Positions 26,621-34,185 are shown, counted from the first letter of the stretch. The stretch: DNA of 64,000 nt from Microbacterium oleivorans NBRC 103075 (GCF_001552475.1 NZ_BCRG01000001.1:372001-436000), one strand, 5' to 3'. Made by a program: numbers and translations. The notes: generated by a model from the sequence alone, not told the origin.

Positions 26621-26944
26621 GTGGGAAAGTTCATCTACGACAGCACGCTGAAGGTCGACTTCGACGACCGTGCGCTCGCCCACCTGCAGGTGGTCATCAT
26701 GTCGAAGCTCCGTCGCGGCGAGTCCTTCCACTTCACGTGGAAGGACGACGCCGCGATCGGAAACGGTCGCACCAGCATTTGGCTGCATCCGCGGTGCACG
26801 CTGGTGTTCAAGTTCTACCGGGGTCAGCGCGAGCCGCTGAACCTCGCCTGGGTGGACGCGCTCACCGCTGTCGCGAACTCCCCCACGGGCCTGTACATCG
26901 TGCCCGAACCTGCTGCGGCGGAACGAGAGGGTGTGGGAGCGTGA
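26621..26944 (+). CDS. Microbacteriaceae small protein family (DUF7882-type), copy 1 (107 aa)
   Basis: Core motif DRALAHLQVVIMSKLRRGESF then GRTSIWLHPRCTLVFKFY. Three further copies of the same core lie at 27182-27511, 27573-27896 and 28091-28444. I recall this family as DUF7882, sometimes mislabelled as DNA ligase; no catalytic motif is visible. GTG start 7 nt after dps and GTGA overlap with the following YGG-family gene. Basic-aromatic pattern (KLRR, HFTW) could bind nucleic acid or phosphate groups, which is speculative. Confidence 0.75.
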   Translation: MGKFIYDSTLKVDFDDRALAHLQVVIMSKLRRGESFHFTWKDDAAIGNGRTSIWLHPRCTLVFKFYRGQREPLNLAWVDALTAVANSPTGLYIVPEPAAAEREGVGA

Positions 26945-27192
26945 AACGGATCGACGTGCACTACGGGGGCGCGCTGTACAGCATCGGCGAGGAGTCCTTC
27001 GAGGACTTCGCGGCGCAGGTGTCGGCAGCTCTCGAAGCTGGTCACGGGTGGATCGTCGTCAACGACGGTGAAGGGGCACCGCGCCCTGCGCACCTGCTGA
27101 TCTCACCCGGTGTGCCGATCGCCCTCATCCCGATTCCCGACGAATCCTCGCCTGAGCCCGAGGACGCAGCCGACGGACACTTCATTCCGTGA
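26941..27192 (+). CDS. Small protein of the YGG/NDGEG family, copy 2 (83 aa)
   Basis: Starts MKRIDVHYGGALYSIGEES; shares YGG, VNDGEG and PGVPIA motifs with the gene at 25316. GTG start overlaps the end of the DUF7882-type copy 1 by GTGA, which means the two families are translated from one message. Its last codons overlap the convergent copy 2 of the DUF7882-type family by 11 bp. Function unknown. Confidence 0.7.
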   Translation: MKRIDVHYGGALYSIGEESFEDFAAQVSAALEAGHGWIVVNDGEGAPRPAHLLISPGVPIALIPIPDESSPEPEDAADGHFIP

Positions 27193-27511
27193 CGTGCGAG
27201 TCCGGTTCGTCCTCGAACATCCGCGCCGACAGCTGAATACCGCCGGACGAATTGGCGGATGCCGCGAGCTCCTCGATCCACTCCCGGTTGAGCGTCGGCG
27301 GCTCGGCGTCGTCGAAGACGAAGCGGAGCGGGATGGCGGGGTGGAGCCAGATCGTGGTGCGTCCGAGGGGCGAGTCGTCGGGATGCTGCCACGAGACCGT
27401 GAAGCTCTCCGAACGACGGAGCTTCGTCGCCACGACCACTTTCAGGTGAGCAAGTGCGCGGTCATCGATGCGGATGGGCATCGCCGAGCCGCCGTAGTAG
27501 ATCAGGCCCAT
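27182..27511 (-). CDS. DUF7882-type small protein, copy 2 (109 aa)
   Basis: MGLIYYGGSAMPIRIDDRAL then KLRRSESFTVSW and GRTTIWLHPAIPLRFVFDD. The N-terminus differs from copies 1 and 3 (LIYYGG in place of KFIYD) and matches copy 4, so there are two subtypes. Divergent from copy 3 with only 61 bp between the starts, so they share a promoter region. The ATG has no clear Shine-Dalgarno sequence. Confidence 0.75.
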   Translation of the reverse strand: MGLIYYGGSAMPIRIDDRALAHLKVVVATKLRRSESFTVSWQHPDDSPLGRTTIWLHPAIPLRFVFDDAEPPTLNREWIEELAASANSSGGIQLSARMFEDEPDSHVTE

Positions 27512-27572
27512 GGGGACACCATAATGGGAAGACGTCGCCTTGATACCGAGACGACACGACGAGAGGGTCGCA

Positions 27573-27896
27573 GTGGGCAAGTTCATCTATGAGGATTCCA
27601 TCAAGGTGGACTTCGAAGACCGCACACTCGCGCACCTGCAGCAGGTGATCGGCAACAAACTCCGCCGCGGCGAGTCCTTCCACTTCACGTGGCGTGATGA
27701 CAAGAGCATCGGCGAGGGCCGCACGTCGGTCTGGCTGCACCCGCACGCGTCGCTCGTCTTCAAGTATTACGGCAGTCGCCAGTCGCGCATCAACCGCGCC
27801 TGGTCCGAAGCGCTCATGTACGCGGCGAACTCGCCCGCGGGTCTGCACCTGGTTCCTGAGCCCGCTGACGCCGGCGACGGCGAAGCGAGCGTCTGA
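27573..27896 (+). CDS. DUF7882-type small protein, copy 3 (107 aa)
   Basis: Very similar to copy 1: MGKFIYEDSIKVDFEDRTLA, KLRRGESFHFTW, GRTSVWLHPHASLVFKYY and NSPAGLHLVPEP. GTG start preceded by GAGAGGG. The N-terminal extension in the same frame (27540 on) is not needed. Divergently arranged with copy 2. Confidence 0.75.
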   Translation: MGKFIYEDSIKVDFEDRTLAHLQQVIGNKLRRGESFHFTWRDDKSIGEGRTSVWLHPHASLVFKYYGSRQSRINRAWSEALMYAANSPAGLHLVPEPADAGDGEASV

Positions 27897-27995
27897 CCGG
27901 CGGCATCCGCCCGTACACGAACACACCGCCCCATCAACGCCGTGGGGGGAACGGCGGATAGGGCGGCGCGAGGGCGTTCGCTCAGCGAGCGACGG

Positions 27996-28094
27996 TCAGA
28001 CCAGGAGTGGTGGAGTTCCGAAGCGCTCCGTGAAATCAGCGGCGAGGGCGTCCTCGTAGGCGTCGGCCTCGTCGCTGAGCTCAGGGTGGGTCAC
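27996..28094 (-). CDS. 32-aa acidic peptide coupled to DUF7882-type copy 4
   Basis: A short ORF, MTHPELSDEADAYEDALAAD continuing FTERFGTPPLLV, whose GTG start overlaps the stop of the copy 4 gene as GTGA. GC-rich third positions and the coupling argue that it is translated. Net charge strongly negative; it may be a partner of the basic-core protein encoded before it. No homologue known to me. Confidence 0.5.
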   Translation of the reverse strand: MTHPELSDEADAYEDALAADFTERFGTPPLLV

Positions 28095-28444
28095 GCTGCG
28101 GCCACCGAGCGGCGTGCCTCGGTGCGAGCTGCGGAGATCTCGGGGATGTCGAGATCGGCGTCAAGCACGAGGCCACCGTTCGAGGTGGCCTGGTCGGCCA
28201 TCTCGCGGAGCGTCGCGGGGTTCAGAGCGATGGCCGCGGACTGGTCGTAGACGAACCGCAGGGGGATCGCCGGCTGGAACCAGAGCGTGGTGCGGCCTTC
28301 GCCGTCACCGGCCGTGCCCTTCCACGACACGACGAAGCTCTCGCTGCGGCGCAGCTTGGTCGTCGCGATCGCGGCGAGGTGGGCGAGGATGCGGTCGGGC
28401 ATGACGATGGGGGATTCGACGTTCCCGTAGTAGAGGCTTCCCAT
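28091..28444 (-). CDS. DUF7882-type small protein, copy 4 (117 aa)
   Basis: MGSLYYGNVESPIVMPDRIL, TTKLRRSESFVVSW and GRTTLWFQPAIPLRFVYDQ. Same subtype as copy 2. AGGAGA lies 5 nt before ATG. It is preceded by a 51-aa ORF and followed by a coupled 32-aa ORF on the same strand, and this three-gene unit is headed by palindromes at 28647-28663 and 28709-28725, with a MarR gene nearby. Confidence 0.75.
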   Translation of the reverse strand: MGSLYYGNVESPIVMPDRILAHLAAIATTKLRRSESFVVSWKGTAGDGEGRTTLWFQPAIPLRFVYDQSAAIALNPATLREMADQATSNGGLVLDADLDIPEISAARTEARRSVAAA

Positions 28445-28476
28445 GACGTTCTCCTGGTGTGGTGCGTGGTGCGTGG

Positions 28477-28632
28477 TCAGTGGTGAGCGGGCTGCGCCGT
28501 TGTGCGGTGCGGTCGCTGTCGTGTGAAGGAGGCGAAGAGAGGCGTCCACCATCCCGTGCGCTGCTCGGGGATGAGCGCGACCCCGATCGCCGAAAACGGC
28601 GCCGAGAGAGGCTGTGCGGGTGGAGGAGTCAT
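28477..28632 (-). CDS. 51-aa hypothetical peptide upstream of DUF7882-type copy 4
   Basis: MTPPPAQPLSAPFSAIGVAL then IPEQRTGWWTPLFASF and a basic His/Arg tail. AGGA stands 5 nt before ATG, and a palindrome begins 15 nt upstream. Composition is compatible with coding, but the length makes this tentative. A short proline/tryptophan peptide of this kind could be membrane-active or a leader peptide. Confidence 0.4.
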   Translation of the reverse strand: MTPPPAQPLSAPFSAIGVALIPEQRTGWWTPLFASFTRQRPHRTTAQPAHH

Positions 28633-28646
28633 CTGTCCGTTCCTGA

Positions 28647-28663
28647 ATTACTAGCTAGGTAAT
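28647..28663. promoter_or_regulatory. Palindrome ATTACTAGCTAGGTAAT, likely MarR-type operator
   Basis: Arms ATTAC/GTAAT around a CTAGCTAG-type core, AT-rich against the 70 % GC background. It lies just upstream of the minus-strand small-gene unit and about 340 bp from the MarR gene at 29001. Symmetry and length fit MarR dimers. Confidence 0.5.
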
Positions 28664-28708
28664 AGATCTAGTGGATTTCACATCTCATGTCTATCATTGA
28701 TTTCGAGA

Positions 28709-28725
28709 GTGACACGAACTGTCAC
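28709..28725. promoter_or_regulatory. Inverted repeat GTGACA-CGAAC-TGTCAC
   Basis: Perfect 6-bp arms with 5-nt spacer, 30 nt before the start of the 70-aa gene at 28755 and between the divergent units. Probably a second operator; the binding protein is not identified. Confidence 0.45.
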
Positions 28726-28754
28726 AGATTCAGACATGTAAGGTGGTGAAGTCG

Positions 28755-28967
28755 ATGGAGCTGCTCGACTCGTACGATCCCGTGAGCGTCCGCGAAGAAC
28801 TCGCGACGTGGCATGAGGTCGAGGCGGGCTTCTGGGTCGGCAATACCCACGGCCGGTTCCTCGGAACCGTCGAACAGAGCCCCACCGGTTGGATCACCCG
28901 AGATCACGCCGGGGCTGTCGTGGGGAAGTATCCGGATGCAGCAACGGCTCGGGCGGCGATCGGATGA
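28755..28967 (+). CDS. Small hypothetical protein (70 aa)
   Basis: MELLDSYDPVSVREELATWH, then GFWVGNTHGRFLGTVEQSPT and a C-terminal helix with PDAATARAAIG. The central block reads like a small beta-sheet domain with a WxxG..xGRFLG pattern. GTG codons at 28743 and 28746 are alternative starts; AAGGTGG before 28755 favours the ATG. The MarR gene follows 33 nt downstream, likely in the same transcript. Confidence 0.6.
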   Translation: MELLDSYDPVSVREELATWHEVEAGFWVGNTHGRFLGTVEQSPTGWITRDHAGAVVGKYPDAATARAAIG

Positions 28968-29000
28968 TGTTCGACAACCGTCACGAGCCGAGGAGTTGAC

Positions 29001-29507
29001 ATGCCTCAGTCGATAGTGCGCCATGAGCACACCCACCTGTACGCCTCGCAGCCTCAGACCGAGGCAGGGCGCCAGTTGAGCAGCGCCATCCTCGAGCTCC
29101 GCCACGCCGAGCAGGTGCAGGCGGACCGATCGCAGCGCATCTCAGGCCTCGGCGGCATCGACCTGGCCGCACTGCGTTATCTCGTGCAGGCCCGCCGCGA
29201 AGAGCGGGAGATCAGCCCGAAGGACTTGATCGTGATGCTCGGCACCTCAAGTGCAACGGTCACGAATGTGATCGAGCGCCTGGTCAGCAAGGGCTATGTG
29301 ACCCGCGAGCAACACCCGACCGACCGGCGTGCGCACTATCTTCTGCCGACAGACTCGGCCAACGATCTCGTCGACGAGGTCTACGGAGCGCACCATGCTG
29401 CGGTGGTGTCAGTCATCGACAGCCTCGACGAGCGTGAGGCAGCGACCACCGCCGAGACCATCCGACGGGTTGCCGCTGCTCTCGACGCCCTCGCTCGCCA
29501 GTCCTGA
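29001..29507 (+). CDS. MarR-family transcriptional regulator
   Basis: 168 aa. The winged helix-turn-helix is at about residues 70-115: SPKDLIVMLGTSSATVTNVI then ERLVSKGYVTREQHPTDRRA. N-terminal ~45 residues form an extension before the dimer helix. GAGGAG is 5 nt before ATG. It stands at the edge of the small-gene island whose divergent promoter carries two palindromes, so local control is likely. Confidence 0.9.
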   Translation: MPQSIVRHEHTHLYASQPQTEAGRQLSSAILELRHAEQVQADRSQRISGLGGIDLAALRYLVQARREEREISPKDLIVMLGTSSATVTNVIERLVSKGYVTREQHPTDRRAHYLLPTDSANDLVDEVYGAHHAAVVSVIDSLDEREAATTAETIRRVAAALDALARQS

Positions 29508-29525
29508 CGGGCGAGTCGCGGCGGC

Positions 29526-30071
29526 TCAGATAGCGGTATCCGGGCCCAGACTGTGCCAGGTGCGGTTGTGGTAGACGAGCGCCGCGTCGGAATCGCGGGC
29601 GATGTTGGCCTGGATGGCGTGGGCTGCGATGACGGTCGAGCCGCCGGCGTCCATCCGATCGATGACGGCGCACCGCACCCACGCGCGGACCCCGTTGTAT
29701 ACGGTCTCGCCGGTCACGAGTCGTGACCACGGCAGCTCGGCGAAGCGGTCGATCCCACTCGTGGCGCCCACCTGCGCGACTCGCAGGTCGTCGGCGTCGA
29801 GAAGATGCACCACGACGGTGTCGGCCGCCGCGAGGACGGATGCCGCGGAGGACTGCGCCGACACGGAGAAGATCAGCAGCGGCGGGTCGGCGCTGACGGA
29901 CGACACCGAGGTCGCCGTCAGGGCGACGGGTCCGTGACCTGCGTCAGCCGTGATGACGGCCACACCACCGGGGTGTCCCCGGAAGACGGCTTTGAATTCG
30001 TCAGGAGACAAGGACTCCGTGAACCCGGGGGTGGAGGGTTCGCCCGGTCCGGCGTGTGCGGCGGAAGTCAT
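29526..30071 (-). CDS. Flavin reductase family protein
   Basis: 181 aa, single flavin-reductase domain: FKAVFRGHPGGVAVITADAG, VALTATSVSSVSADPPLLIF and HAIQANIARDSDAALVYHNR. Such proteins reduce FMN with NAD(P)H for two-component monooxygenases. No monooxygenase is adjacent; the NtaA- and SfnG-type enzymes at the window ends would need such a partner, but linkage is not shown. -10 TAGGTT ends exactly 6 nt before ATG, so the mRNA is leaderless. Confidence 0.88.
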   Translation of the reverse strand: MTSAAHAGPGEPSTPGFTESLSPDEFKAVFRGHPGGVAVITADAGHGPVALTATSVSSVSADPPLLIFSVSAQSSAASVLAAADTVVVHLLDADDLRVAQVGATSGIDRFAELPWSRLVTGETVYNGVRAWVRCAVIDRMDAGGSTVIAAHAIQANIARDSDAALVYHNRTWHSLGPDTAI

Positions 30072-30183
30072 ACATCGAACCTACGATCGCTCGGACGGTG
30101 TGCGGGCCATGTGTCCGAACCTTTCCTTCTGTTGCGGGAGATGACGAGTCGACACGAACGGGGCGCGGATGCCGAGCGTCCGC

Positions 30184-30189
30184 TACTCT
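30184..30189 (+). promoter_or_regulatory. -10 element of the cysteine leader/transsulfuration transcript
   Basis: TACTCT, ending 6 nt before the GTG of the leader peptide, so transcription should begin at that GTG. No good -35 is visible. Confidence 0.55.
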
Positions 30190-30195
30190 GGTCGG

Positions 30196-30225
30196 GTGCT
30201 GACCCTTCGCTGTTGTCGTCGCTGA
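30196..30225 (+). CDS. Cysteine leader peptide MLTLRCCRR
   Basis: A 9-codon ORF starting with GTG at the expected transcription start and containing two adjacent Cys codons (TGT TGT), followed by TGA. Right after it is the palindrome CGCCGG-TTAA-CCGGCG. Short leader ORFs with tandem Cys codons before sulfur-assimilation genes are described in actinobacteria; ribosome stalling at Cys codons when cysteine is scarce changes expression of the genes downstream. The genes here make cystathionine and cysteine, which fits exactly. Confidence 0.7.
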   Translation: MLTLRCCRR

Positions 30226-30226
30226 C

Positions 30227-30242
30227 CGCCGGTTAACCGGCG
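30227..30242 (+). promoter_or_regulatory. Hairpin between leader peptide and the CBS-type gene
   Basis: CGCCGG-TTAA-CCGGCG, 6-bp stem and tetraloop starting 2 nt after the leader stop, 60 nt before the next start. Could be the RNA switch that responds to stalling on the Cys codons. Confidence 0.5.
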
Positions 30243-30304
30243 ACCTCCGCGACCCCCACAGCCACCGCGCCTCTGCGAGCGCGGCATCCCGTCAGGAAGA
30301 ACAC

Positions 30305-31294
30305 GTGCGTTACGCCACCTCCATCGCCGATCTGGTCGGCAACACCCCTCTCGTCCGCCTCAACTCGGTGACCGAGGGCATCGCCGCCACGGTCCTGGCG
30401 AAGGTCGAGTACTTCAACCCCGGCAGCTCGGCGAAGGACCGCATCGCGCGGAACATCATCGACGCCGCAGAGCGCGACGGGCACTTGCAGCCCGGCGGCA
30501 CGATCGTCGAGCCGACCAGTGGCAACACCGGCGTCGGCCTCGCCCTCATCGCGCAGCAGCGCGGGTATCGGATGATCTTCGTCGTGCCCGACAAGTTCGC
30601 GGGTGAGAAGGTCGCCGTCCTCAAGGCCTACGGTGCCGAGGTGGTGATGACCGCCACGAGCGTTCCGCCCGAGCATCCCGACTCCTATTACAGCGTGTCC
30701 GATCGTCTCGCAGCGTCCATCCCGGGAGCCTTCAAGCCCAACCAGTTCGCGAACCTCAACGGGCCGCGCGGACACTATGAGACCACCGGACCCGAGATCT
30801 GGCGGGACACCGACGGGAAGGTGACGCACTTCGTGGCCGGCGTCGGCACGGGCGGCACGATCAGCGGCACGGGCCGATTCCTCAAGGAGGCGACCGACGG
30901 CGAGATCACCGTCGTCGGTGCCGACCCCGAAGGGTCGATCTACTCCGGCGGCGAGATCCACGGCTACCTCGTCGAGGGCGTCGGTGAGGACTTCATGCCC
31001 GCCACCTTCGACCCGACGGTCGTCGACCGCTACGAGCGGGTGAGCGACGCCGAGGCGTTCACGATGACCCGCCGACTCGCTCGCGAGGAGGGTCTCCTCG
31101 TCGGAGGGTCCTCGGGTATGGCCGTGGTGGCGGCGCTCCGCGTCGCCCGCGACCTCCCGGCGGATGCCGTCATGGTGGTCCTCCTGCCCGACCACGGCCG
31201 CGGCTACCTCAGCAAGATCTACAACGACGACTGGATGACCGACCACGGTTTCTCCATCGCCACCGAGTCCGAGACCACCGGGAGCCTCGCATGA
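30305..31294 (+). CDS. PLP-dependent cystathionine beta-synthase / cysteine synthase-like enzyme
   Basis: 329 aa fold-type II PLP enzyme. The PLP lysine is in YFNPGSSAKDRIARNII (K44), the substrate loop is EPTSGNTGVGLALIA and the phosphate loop GTGGTISGTG. ADPEGSIYSGG favours cystathionine beta-synthase over plain cysteine synthase, and no C-terminal CBS domains are present. Overlap (ATGA) with a cystathionine gamma-lyase/synthase gene indicates a reverse transsulfuration pair converting homocysteine to cysteine. GTG start with AGGAAG upstream. Expression is probably controlled through the cysteine leader peptide. Confidence 0.9.
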   Translation: MRYATSIADLVGNTPLVRLNSVTEGIAATVLAKVEYFNPGSSAKDRIARNIIDAAERDGHLQPGGTIVEPTSGNTGVGLALIAQQRGYRMIFVVPDKFAGEKVAVLKAYGAEVVMTATSVPPEHPDSYYSVSDRLAASIPGAFKPNQFANLNGPRGHYETTGPEIWRDTDGKVTHFVAGVGTGGTISGTGRFLKEATDGEITVVGADPEGSIYSGGEIHGYLVEGVGEDFMPATFDPTVVDRYERVSDAEAFTMTRRLAREEGLLVGGSSGMAVVAALRVARDLPADAVMVVLLPDHGRGYLSKIYNDDWMTDHGFSIATESETTGSLA

Positions 31295-32448
31295 GTGCAC
31301 AGTCCTCCGCTCGCGGCTTCGCGAGCCTCGCCGTCCACGCAGGCCAGGAGCCCGATGAAGCGACGGGTGCGGTCATCCCGCCCGTCCACTTCTCGACGAC
31401 CTACGCGCAGGACGGCATCGGCGGCCTCCGCGGCGGGTACGAGTACGGCCGCAGCGGCAACCCGACCCGCACGGCGCTGCAGACCCAGCTCGCCGCGATC
31501 GAGGGTGGCGCCCACGCGCTGTCGTTCGCGTCGGGTCTCGCCGCCGAAGACGCGCTGCTGCGCGCAGTCCTCCGCCCCGGTGATGAGGTCCTCCTCGGCA
31601 ACGACGTGTACGGCGGGACGTTCCGGCTCCTCTCCCGTGTCCTCGGCGACTGGGGTGTGAAACTCCGCGTCGTCGACATGAGCGACCTCGACGCCGTCCG
31701 CGCCGCGATCGGCGAGCAGGCGCCCCGCATCCTGTGGGTCGAGACGCCCTCGAACCCGCTGCTGCGCATCACCGACATCACCGGCCTGGCTGAGCTCGGT
31801 CACGCGGCCGGCGCGCTCGTCGTCGTCGACAACACGTTCGCGACCCCCGCGCTGCAGCGGCCGCTCTCCTACGGCGCCGATGTCGTCGTGCACTCGACCA
31901 CCAAGTACCTCGGCGGTCACTCCGACGTCGTCGGTGGTGCGCTCGTCATGAACGACGACGAGCTCGCCGAGAAAGTCGGCTTCATCCAGTTCGCCGTCGG
32001 CGCGGTCTCCGGCCCTCTCGACGCCTGGCTGACGACGCGCGGGATCAAGACGCTCGCGGTGCGCATGCAGCGGCACAGTGAGAACGGCATGGCCGTGGCA
32101 TCCTTCCTCGACGCACATGACCGCGTCGCGCGCGTGTACTACCCGGGCCTCGAATCGCACCCCGGGCACGAGCTCGCCGCACGGCAGATGTCGGGCTTCG
32201 GTGGCATCGTGTCGCTGGCCCTGGAGTCGGGCGAGGCCGCGCGCCGGTTCGCCGAGTCGCTTCGCCTCTTCACGCTCGCCGAGTCGCTGGGTGGTGTCGA
32301 GTCGCTCGTGAACTACCCCGACGCGATGACGCATGCGTCCGTGCGCGGCACGGAGGCGGCCGTTCCAGTCGAGGTCGTCCGTCTGTCGGTCGGCATCGAG
32401 GACATCGACGACCTGCTGGCCGACATCGAGCAGGCGCTCGAGGCCTGA
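31291..32448 (+). CDS. Cystathionine gamma-lyase / gamma-synthase
   Basis: 385 aa, Cys/Met-metabolism PLP family. PLP lysine in HSTTKYLGGHSDVVGGA (about K205); YEYGRSGNPTRTALQ and ETPSNPLLRITDI are further signatures. With the CBS-like enzyme before it, lyase activity (cystathionine to cysteine) is more likely than gamma-synthase, although sequence alone does not separate the two. Translationally coupled by ATGA. Confidence 0.93.
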   Translation: MSAQSSARGFASLAVHAGQEPDEATGAVIPPVHFSTTYAQDGIGGLRGGYEYGRSGNPTRTALQTQLAAIEGGAHALSFASGLAAEDALLRAVLRPGDEVLLGNDVYGGTFRLLSRVLGDWGVKLRVVDMSDLDAVRAAIGEQAPRILWVETPSNPLLRITDITGLAELGHAAGALVVVDNTFATPALQRPLSYGADVVVHSTTKYLGGHSDVVGGALVMNDDELAEKVGFIQFAVGAVSGPLDAWLTTRGIKTLAVRMQRHSENGMAVASFLDAHDRVARVYYPGLESHPGHELAARQMSGFGGIVSLALESGEAARRFAESLRLFTLAESLGGVESLVNYPDAMTHASVRGTEAAVPVEVVRLSVGIEDIDDLLADIEQALEA

Positions 32449-32580
32449 CGGCGGCTCGGCGCTGCGCCGTGACGTTGCGTGTGCCGAGTGCAGGGAGAAC
32501 TGTTCGATCGGGGCGCCATCGGCACCCGAAGAGCAGCTGAACCTGCATTCGGTCCGTGACGCGGGCGATAGCGTTGCCGG

Positions 32581-33564
32581 ATGACACACGCGAGATGGGC
32601 CATCCTCGGCGCCGGGGCGATCAGCGGTGACTTCGCCCGCGCACTCCCCGAATCGGAGCTCGGGCGGCTCCACGCCGTCGGCGCGCGTGACCAGTCCCGC
32701 GCGGAGGAGTTCGCGGCCGCTCACGGGGCGCCGGTCGTTGGGACGTACGACGAGATCCTCGGCCGCGACGACATCGACGCCGTCTACATCGGCACGGTGC
32801 ACACGACGCACACGGAACTTGTGCACCAGGCGCTGGCCGCAGGCAAGGCCGTGCTCTGCGAGAAGCCCCTCGGGGTGTCTCCCGCCGAGACGGATGCCGC
32901 CATCCACGCCGCCCGCGAGGCGGGACTCCCGCTCGTCGAGGCGTTCAAGTATCGGTTCGGCCCCTTTGCCGACCGTCTGCGTGAGATCGTCGGGAGCGGT
33001 GCGCTCGGGGACCTCGTCGAGATCGAGTCGTCGCTCGGCTTCGCCGCCGGCTCGCACACGGGGCGGCTCTTCGACCCCGCCACGGCGGGCGGCGCGATCC
33101 TCGACGTCGGCTGCTACCCGTTGTCGCTCGTCGTGGGCGTCGCGGCCTGGTCCGGCCGGGACCTCTCTGCGCTGGTCGTGGAGGCGGTGGCCGGCACGAT
33201 CGGCGAGACCGGCGTCGATGTGAGCGCCGCGGCATCCATCGATCTGGGCGGTGCGACGGCGAACATCCGCACCGCCATCGTGCACGACCTGCCGCGTCTC
33301 ACCCGCATCGTGGGTCGTGACGCGTCGCTCGAGATCCCGAACGTGTGGGGCAGTCGCACCGGCAGTACCGAGGCGGCCACCCTCATCCGCACCGAGGGCA
33401 CGCGCGAGGAGATCGAGGTGTCGACCGTGCAGCCGATGGCGGCGGAAGCGGATGCCACCATCCGGGCGCTCCGTGACGGGCGGACCGAGGTGCCCGAGGT
33501 TCCGTGGGAGGAGACCCGCACGATCGCGCGGCTGCTCGCTGCGTGGCGCGGCTCGATCGACTGA
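32581..33564 (+). CDS. Gfo/Idh/MocA-family oxidoreductase
   Basis: 327 aa. Rossmann motif AILGAGAISGDFARALPES and AGKAVLCEKPLGVSPAET. ATG with a -10 TAGCGT (32569-32574) ending 6 nt before it: leaderless, its own transcription unit and not part of the cysteine operon. Substrate probably a sugar or polyol derivative. Only distantly similar to the copy at 12083. Confidence 0.9.
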   Translation: MTHARWAILGAGAISGDFARALPESELGRLHAVGARDQSRAEEFAAAHGAPVVGTYDEILGRDDIDAVYIGTVHTTHTELVHQALAAGKAVLCEKPLGVSPAETDAAIHAAREAGLPLVEAFKYRFGPFADRLREIVGSGALGDLVEIESSLGFAAGSHTGRLFDPATAGGAILDVGCYPLSLVVGVAAWSGRDLSALVVEAVAGTIGETGVDVSAAASIDLGGATANIRTAIVHDLPRLTRIVGRDASLEIPNVWGSRTGSTEAATLIRTEGTREEIEVSTVQPMAAEADATIRALRDGRTEVPEVPWEETRTIARLLAAWRGSID

Positions 33565-33567
33565 GTC

Positions 33568-34143
33568 CTACCGGCGCCGCCAGCGACGTCGCGGCTTTTC
33601 CTGCTCTGCCGGGGGAGGGGATGCCGCGGCCCGCTCTCCGCGCCGCTGCCGCCAGGCGGCGACCTCCTCGTCGGGATCGCGCGTCGGCGTCACCACGGGA
33701 GGCCCGCCGAGCAACTGACGGCGTGCCTCGACGACCCGGCGGGAGAAGTCCGCGGCGTACTCGCGGACGTCCTCTTCCCGATGGAACGCGTCGACGCGGT
33801 CCTCGAACTCGGCATGCTCGATGCGCAGGCGAAGCGCCGGAGGTCCGAGCCCCGTGAGCTGCTCGGTGTGGATCTTGCGCTTGATCCACCAGTCCGGATC
33901 GTGCGAGCCGCCGAGGCCCTCGAGCGGCTTGCCGGCACCGGGCAGATCGTCGAAGTCGCCGCGGCGGATCGCCTGCTGGATGGCGGTCTCGACGTACAGG
34001 GCCCGCTCGGTGCCCGTCGGCGTTCCCGCGTGACGTTCCGGTTCGGCGGGCGGATCCTCGCCGTTCTCCTGCGCCGCCTTCTCGACACGGTAACGCGCCG
34101 CGGCGAGGCGGGGGTCGTCGTTCGCGGCGCGGTCTTCGGCCAT
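33568..34143 (-). CDS. DUF1992 (DnaJ-homologue subfamily C member 28-type) protein
   Basis: 191 aa. YVETAIQQAIRRGDFDDLPG followed by AGKPLEGLGG and DPDWWIKRKI is the DUF1992 signature. The C-terminal tail is strongly basic (RRRWRRR). Function unknown. ATG at 34143 with -10 TACGCT ending 6 nt upstream, so leaderless; the long in-frame extension upstream to 34761 is antisense to the PadR gene and not coding. Confidence 0.88.
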   Translation of the reverse strand: MAEDRAANDDPRLAAARYRVEKAAQENGEDPPAEPERHAGTPTGTERALYVETAIQQAIRRGDFDDLPGAGKPLEGLGGSHDPDWWIKRKIHTEQLTGLGPPALRLRIEHAEFEDRVDAFHREEDVREYAADFSRRVVEARRQLLGGPPVVTPTRDPDEEVAAWRQRRGERAAASPPPAEQEKPRRRWRRR

Positions 34144-34185
34144 GGATCCAGCGTACGACGCCTCGATGTTGCGGGGATGTTGCCC

